Source of the DNA: Clostridiales bacterium
GTDB lineage: Bacteria; Bacillota; Clostridia; Oscillospirales; Oscillospiraceae
Length of the DNA: 5,281 nt
Direction: 5' to 3'
Assembly: GCA_018374635.1 (NCBI GenBank)
Contig: JAHAEW010000132.1
Location: forward strand, 1-5,281
Numbering within the stretch: position 1 is the stretch's first letter; each line of letters opens with the position of its first letter. The translations under genes and the position numbers were made by a program. Shown piece by piece: positions 1-3,077 of the stretch. The notes beneath the pieces were generated by a model. That model saw only the letters and a program-made list of their open reading frames with translations, was not told where the DNA came from and did not search any database.

Positions 1-54
1 TACCATAAAAACCAATTATCCCGTAACCCCAAGGCAAAAACGGTCAAGGTGTAG
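1..54 (+). pseudogene. Possible N-terminal fragment of a large serine recombinase
   Basis: The plus-strand frame from base 1 reads YHKNQLSRNPKAKTVKV and then TAG (52-54). The RNPKAKTVKV run resembles the short leader found before the catalytic domain in many Clostridia large serine recombinases, where it usually continues with IPA. Here it stops, and the sequence turns into the large inverted repeat. It may be a host gene cut by prophage insertion. Seventeen codons with no visible start are weak evidence, and chance is a real alternative. Confidence 0.25.
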
Positions 55-101
55 GAGTAATCGAGGAATAATCGACTCTCCTACACCTCTTTTTACACCG
101 T
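40..101. terminator. Large inverted repeat, probable bidirectional terminator of the late operon
   Basis: A perfect 11-bp stem (47-57 with 78-88) encloses an inner 4-bp TCGA stem (61-64 with 72-75, 7-nt loop). It is flanked by a further 5-bp pairing (40-44 with 97-101). On the plus strand a CTTTTT tract follows the main stem directly. On the minus strand TTTTT comes about 7 nt after it. It lies 57 bp beyond the last minus-strand stop, as expected for the end of the operon. The layered symmetry could also suit a recombination or protein-binding site. Confidence 0.6.
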
Positions 102-144
102 TCTGCCGCTTTAGATACAGGAGCAGAGGTCAGATCTACTCGCA

Positions 145-753
145 TCAGTATCCACGCACATCCTCGACAAATGACCCGTTTCTCAAGTGGTTTTCGTACG
201 CTTCTCGAATGATGCGAATAGCGATGTCTACTTCTCCATTTTGAAGATCGTTGTCTTTGATGATCTCCTCATATTCCGCATAGAGCCGAAAGACTCGCTT
301 AAACTGCTCCCTGGTCACAGGATTATCGGGGCAAACGCAGTACGAGGCAAAACTTATGATCGAGCTGCGCTTGCTTTCAATGTAGAGAGACATGGTGATT
401 TCGGTGTTCTTATCCATTTCTTCTTTCAGAACCTCAATAGACTGATCATACACCACTGCTCTATCATTTACCCATTTCATCCAGGCGTCACGCTTGGCGA
501 TATTATCTTCGCTGTAATGGTATTCCACGCTGTTCAACACAGTCTTCACATCGTGAATCGTCGCGGACATTTCTCGCATGGTCTGCCGCTCCTGCTTCTT
601 CCGAGCAAAATATTTCCGGATCTTAATGAACTCGGGAACGACTTTCCCCTTAAACTCCAAAATTTCGCCAACGATCTGCATGATCAAAAAAACGCCGATA
701 ATAGCCAGACCTAAAGCGATAGGTATGTTCAGGTACTCGATATAGCTGATCAT
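145..753 (-). CDS. Single-pass membrane-anchored phage protein, unknown function
   Basis: This is a 202-aa protein from the ATG at 753, which overlaps the TGA of a short upstream frame. One hydrophobic helix spans residues 8-31 (IPIALGLAIIGVFLIMQIVG is its core). A strongly basic stretch follows (KGK, KIRKYFARKKQER, residues 35-56), so the C-terminal part should be cytoplasmic. Residues 57-202 are mostly helical and charged, with possible coiled-coil around 95-125. They end in an EYEEIIKDNDLQNGEVDIAI segment and the tail NGSFVEDVRGY, a pattern I associate with genes at the end of late operons in Clostridia phages. Its place after XkdX is where holin and lysin genes often lie, but one membrane helix with a large soluble domain is not a classic holin. 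A lysis-accessory or superinfection role is possible. No endolysin is visible in the window. Confidence 0.85.
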   Translation of the reverse strand: MISYIEYLNIPIALGLAIIGVFLIMQIVGEILEFKGKVVPEFIKIRKYFARKKQERQTMREMSATIHDVKTVLNSVEYHYSEDNIAKRDAWMKWVNDRAVVYDQSIEVLKEEMDKNTEITMSLYIESKRSSIISFASYCVCPDNPVTREQFKRVFRLYAEYEEIIKDNDLQNGEVDIAIRIIREAYENHLRNGSFVEDVRGY

Positions 754-803
754 GTTAACCGATCACCCACCTTTGTCGAGGTGGGTTTCTTTTCTTCCGC
801 CAT
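750..803 (-). CDS. Possible 17-aa leader ORF coupled to the membrane-protein gene
   Basis: A short frame reads MAEEKKPTSTKVGDRLT and stops at TGA 752-750. It carries the best ribosome binding site of the area, AAGGAGG (817-811), 7 nt before the ATG at 803; an in-frame ATG at 806 is also possible but only 4 nt away. Its stop overlaps the ATG of the 202-aa membrane protein as ATGA, which suggests translational coupling. The peptide is hydrophilic and resembles nothing I know. It may be a true microprotein, or a leader that only delivers ribosomes to the next start. Confidence 0.45.
   Translation of the reverse strand: MAEEKKPTSTKVGDRLT
765..786 (-). promoter_or_regulatory. Hairpin covering the weak ribosome binding site of the membrane-protein gene
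   Basis: A perfect 8-bp inverted repeat (765-772 with 779-786, 6-nt loop) lies inside the 17-aa frame. On the minus strand its 3' arm holds AGGTGGG, the only Shine-Dalgarno-like sequence upstream of the ATG at 753. Ribosomes translating the short frame would open it. On the plus strand it is followed by a T-rich tract (TTCTTTTC), so a plus-strand terminator is the alternative reading. Confidence 0.45.
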
Positions 804-840
804 CATCCAACCTCCTTCAAAGCAGGCAAATTTGGAAAGC

Positions 841-984
841 TTAGGCTTTGGGACTCAGCATCCCGAGCAGTTCCTGATACTCGCTCTCGCTGATTTTGTC
901 GGCGGCATAGAAAATATCGAGCTTCGTCTCGATACCCGCCGTCTGGCCTCTCTCGATCATGCGCTTCAAAGTTCGGTACAACAT
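841..984 (-). CDS. xkdX-like: XkdX-like small phage tail-module protein
   Basis: This is a 47-aa ORF starting at the ATG at 984 and stopping at TAA 843-841. It begins MLYRTLKRMIERGQTAGIE, continues with the KLDIFYAADKISESEYQELL pattern, and ends MLSPKA. The Y-x-x-L-K-x-x-I-E-x-G start and the D-x-F-x-x-A-x-x-x-x-x-x-E-Y-x-x-L end are those of XkdX-family proteins, which are short and encoded just after tail-fibre genes in Firmicutes phages and PBSX-type elements. AAGGGG (999-994) lies 9 nt before the ATG. The gap to the preceding stop is only 17 bp, so it belongs to the same operon. The molecular role of the family is not established. Confidence 0.85.
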   Translation of the reverse strand: MLYRTLKRMIERGQTAGIETKLDIFYAADKISESEYQELLGMLSPKA

Positions 985-1001
985 AGCAGTTTTCCCCTTT
1001 C

Positions 1002-1346
1002 TTAAATATCCAGCTCCGTCAGACCCAGCTCCAGCAGAGTCAGACGGAATTCCTGGTCCACGTTCATGGCATCCGTATCCACTTGTGCGGAATACAGTGC
1101 CGGATTGCTGCGGTCGATCTCATTGTCCATTCCCTTTCTCAGGAAAATGTCGTAGTTCTCCCGCACATTTGCTGCAATGCCGTCCCAGGTCTCCACCTCC
1201 ACATGGTACTCGTCGTACTCATATCCGGTGAAGTCCTCGGTCTGGACAGGCGTCACGTTCTGAAAAAGCCGCACAAGGCTTCTTCCGCTTCCGGGAATGC
1301 GCTCCACGGTAAAACTGCCGGGGTCAACCATCCCTTGTACTTTCAT
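1002..1346 (-). CDS. Phage protein of unknown function between the DGR RT and the XkdX-like gene
   Basis: This is a 114-aa protein I cannot assign to a named family. The start is the ATG at 1346, with AAAGGAG (1360-1354) 7 nt upstream. That site overlaps the RT stop codon (TGAAAGGAG), so the two genes are almost certainly cotranscribed. The frame extends further upstream, but only inside the RT gene and without a ribosome binding site. The protein is acidic, looks beta-rich in its first half (residues 10-55), and has an ETWDGIAANVRENYDIFLRKG segment split around residues 52-72. It has no signal peptide or membrane segment. Small acidic proteins with a DEY and an A-x-x-x-E-N-x-x-x-x-L pattern commonly sit between fibre genes and XkdX genes in Clostridia phages, so a tail-associated or fibre-assembly role is possible. 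It is not an obvious Avd: that family is a basic four-helix bundle. Confidence 0.85.
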   Translation of the reverse strand: MKVQGMVDPGSFTVERIPGSGRSLVRLFQNVTPVQTEDFTGYEYDEYHVEVETWDGIAANVRENYDIFLRKGMDNEIDRSNPALYSAQVDTDAMNVDQEFRLTLLELGLTELDI

Positions 1347-1359
1347 GGTGCCGCTCCTT

Positions 1360-2535
1360 TCACGCCGCCTGGTATGGCGGATATAATTTCCAAAGCCGTC
1401 TGCACTCTTTTCGGACGACTTTCTTAAGATCGAACATGGTCTTCGGCTGGTAATACCGCTCCAAAATCCGTTGACAATCGCACTTTCGGAGCTGCCCAAG
1501 CCGTGAGATTAGGCCGGAGGCCCGCTTAAACGAGATGACCCGGTTTCGATCCCTTCGGTAGTAATATAAATGCAGCGACTGCTTGAGCCGAAACAGGTTG
1601 TGCTTTCGGAGGATGGTGTAACCGTGCCCGAACCGGTAGCCCAGCGCCGACGGAATCCTCGGCCGTCTCCGGCGCTGTTTGGCCTCGGGCAGCTGCTCTC
1701 TGGCCTTCTCCACCCTTGGGGTAAAGCCGATCCGAAAGACCTGCCAGTTGTCTTTCAGCTTTAGTCCCACGTCGGCCAGCCACGCCTGAATATCCCGGAT
1801 CAGCTTCCGCAATTTCCGCTTGCTGGAGGCGAAGATGGTGAAGTTGTCCATCTGCCGCAGGTAGTGGCTGACGCCGTACTCCCTTTGGTGGATCATCAGG
1901 TCCAGCGGCTGGAGTACCAGGTGCAGGAACCAGGCGGAGAAGAACGCGCCGATAAGTACGCCGTATTCCATCAGGGCGTCGCACAGCCAGAGGGTCTCCC
2001 GGTCCTTGAACAGCCGTTTCAGTGCCTGGATGACATACGGCGGGTCCAGCTCCTCAAAGCAGTGGTAGATGTCGCATTCCGCACCGTACCGTGTGCCGGC
2101 GGCGTCGCCGTTCATCCACTTCTTGATCGCCTTGACCCCGTAGGAATTTCCCCGTCCCGGCACGCTTGCGATGCAGTATTTGTCCATGCTCCGCATGATG
2201 TGCGGGATCATGGGCTGTAACACCGCATGGTGGACATACTGGTCCGGCCACAAAAGCGGCTCGTTGATGTCCCGCCATTTGCCCTTTCCGCTGTCCGCGT
2301 TCCGGTCCCAGCGCCGCCGTTTCAGCGGCGGGTGCATGTGCGCGTCCCCGCTCACCAGGTCCTCAATGAACCTGCGCAGCTCCGCCACATACGCATCCAT
2401 ATTCGCCTCGATCTCCAGGACCTTCTTGTTCAGGCTGTGGTCGCCGTTGCGCCGGTGTCCCCGGTTGACTTCCCGGATGGCCAGGCGCAGATTGTCTTCC
2501 GAAAGGATTTGTTGGTAAACTCTCACTCGTTTCAT
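1360..2535 (-). CDS. DGR-type reverse transcriptase
   Basis: This enzyme copies the TR RNA into adenine-mutagenised cDNA for transfer into VR. The chosen ATG (2535) has AAGGAGG at 2554-2548 upstream, though the 12-nt spacing is long. The frame continues upstream through TR, but the earlier TTG (2937) has no Shine-Dalgarno. The product is 391 aa, close to the size usual for DGR RTs, without maturase or integrase domains. Motif A is AECDIYHCFEELD (152-164) with catalytic D155. The motif usually written [LIV]GxxxSQ in DGR RTs reads IGAFFSAW (195-202), so the Q is replaced by A. Motif C is QMDN (228-231) where YxDD is expected; D230 remains. The thumb-like C-terminus keeps SALGYRF (296-302) and ILRKHNLFRL, as in gut DGR RTs. 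The clean TR/VR signature argues that the system was recently active despite these changes. Its stop codon merges with the ribosome binding site of the next gene. Confidence 0.93.
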   Translation of the reverse strand: MKRVRVYQQILSEDNLRLAIREVNRGHRRNGDHSLNKKVLEIEANMDAYVAELRRFIEDLVSGDAHMHPPLKRRRWDRNADSGKGKWRDINEPLLWPDQYVHHAVLQPMIPHIMRSMDKYCIASVPGRGNSYGVKAIKKWMNGDAAGTRYGAECDIYHCFEELDPPYVIQALKRLFKDRETLWLCDALMEYGVLIGAFFSAWFLHLVLQPLDLMIHQREYGVSHYLRQMDNFTIFASSKRKLRKLIRDIQAWLADVGLKLKDNWQVFRIGFTPRVEKAREQLPEAKQRRRRPRIPSALGYRFGHGYTILRKHNLFRLKQSLHLYYYRRDRNRVISFKRASGLISRLGQLRKCDCQRILERYYQPKTMFDLKKVVRKECRRLWKLYPPYQAA

Positions 2536-2547
2536 CAGGGATAATAT

Positions 2548-2554
2548 CCTCCTT
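2548..2554 (-). promoter_or_regulatory. Ribosome binding site of the reverse transcriptase
   Basis: AAGGAGG on the minus strand ends 12 nt before the ATG at 2535. The spacing is longer than the optimum, but this is the only strong Shine-Dalgarno upstream of the RT. It decides the start against the longer frame that includes TR. Confidence 0.7.
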
Positions 2555-2755
2555 GTAGCCTCACAGCCGTTCCATCGCCGCGGGTGGTTCCGGGGCGAAA
2601 CCCGGCCCGAAGTGTACCAGGCTGTGTCCTGACGGCTCATCGTCAGCAAGTGCTGCGCGGTCAACTCTGCGTAATAGAAAGGGTGAGGAACCCTGACTAC
2701 CGATAGGAGGTTCAGCCATACCCGACAGGCCCAATGGCCTGCGTCTGCTTCAAGA

Positions 2756-2897
2756 AGGCGACAGCCGATGTTGGAGTTCGTGTTCGACGCACTGTTGTAG
2801 TTCACGTAGAACGGCCCGTGATTCTGGTTCTGGTTATAGTTACCGCCGTGGTGCAGGCACGGGTTACTACCGTTGAAATTCCAGTTATCCGGGACAT
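2756..2897 (-). repeat. TR: DGR template repeat (TR)
   Basis: This is the non-coding template copy, lying between the target gene and the reverse transcriptase on the same strand. Read in the target frame it contains many AAC/AAT codons (Asn), such as in the peptide NWNFNGSNP. These are typical of DGR templates because random change of the two adenines gives a wide residue choice without stop codons. Of its 40 coding-strand adenines, 20 are changed in VR; none of its 102 C, G and T positions is changed. The GC-rich 3' end (2756-2768) is identical in both copies and fits the IMH* segment. Confidence 0.97.
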
Positions 2898-2973
2898 CGT
2901 CTGCTGCAAAGTCGACCCCGCGCTCTCCTCTTACCAAAGAAGAGCGGTTTCAAATGTTGTTCTTATTAAGGTG

Positions 2974-2993
2974 AAAAGGAGCCCTTCCGCTCC
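2974..2993 (-). terminator. Probable intrinsic terminator after the target gene
   Basis: On the minus strand GGAGC (2993-2989) pairs with GCTCC (2982-2978) around a 6-nt loop and is followed at once by TTTT (2977-2974). It lies 84 bp downstream of the target stop and before TR. It could end or attenuate the fibre transcript, so the TR RNA and RT would depend on readthrough or their own promoter. The stem is short; on the plus strand it is also followed by ATTTT. Confidence 0.5.
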
Positions 2994-3020
2994 ATTTTGA
3001 AATGCGAGGAAGGCTGGAGC

Positions 3021-3053
3021 TTGGGGGAAGGGACTGCGGTCCCCTCACCCCAA
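3021..3053. other. GC-rich hairpin between target gene and TR
   Basis: An inner stem of 3030-3034 with 3039-3043 (5 bp, 4-nt loop) is capped outside by 3021-3026 pairing with 3048-3053 across an asymmetric internal loop. It lies 25 bp after the target stop codon. No T-run follows it on the minus strand, so it is not a textbook terminator. It could be an mRNA 3'-end structure or part of the target-site architecture. Confidence 0.45.
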
Positions 3054-3077
3054 ACCCCCTCCTCCCCAGGGGAATGG

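Larger units (their letters stand above)
2536..2946 (-). ncRNA. Probable DGR template RNA: leader hairpin, TR and structured spacer
   Basis: In studied DGRs the template RNA extends beyond TR on both sides, and the downstream spacer helps prime cDNA synthesis with the RT. Here about 220 nt separate TR from the RT start, with no ribosome binding site or convincing gene in between. Several hairpins can be drawn. In the leader, 2921-2926/2941-2946 plus 2929-2932/2937-2940 form a stem with a 2-nt bulge. Just after TR, 2726-2731 pairs with 2736-2741 (6 bp, 4-nt loop). Further on, 2709-2713 pairs with 2688-2692, an alternative to 2690-2694 with 2680-2684, and 2601-2605 pairs with 2590-2594. The RNA ends are inferred, and I see no convincing promoter. 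Confidence 0.55.

Noticed and set aside
187..714. 175-codon plus-strand frame opposite the membrane-protein gene
   Set aside because: It is antisense to a frame with a clear membrane helix, basic stop-transfer stretch and conserved-looking tail, and has no supporting start signal.
1347..1499. Longer start for the 114-aa protein inside the RT gene
   Set aside because: The extra N-terminus overlaps the conserved RT C-terminus out of frame and lacks a ribosome binding site; the ATG at 1346 has AAAGGAG at ideal spacing.
1526..1984. 152-codon minus-strand frame within the RT gene
   Set aside because: It is an out-of-frame shadow of the RT palm and thumb region with biased R/P/A/G composition.
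1360..2535. RT as a group II intron or retron enzyme
   Set aside because: There is no maturase or HNH domain and no intron-like or msr/msd structure, and the adjacent TR/VR pair explains the gene's role.
2536..2937. N-terminal extension of the RT to the TTG at 2937
   Set aside because: It would translate TR as part of the RT. No Shine-Dalgarno precedes the TTG, whereas AAGGAGG precedes the ATG at 2535, and that start gives the usual DGR RT length.
2898..2974. Sigma-70 promoter for TR RNA
   Set aside because: TTGAAA and TTAATA hexamers occur on the minus strand but not with a partner hexamer at 16-18 nt spacing.
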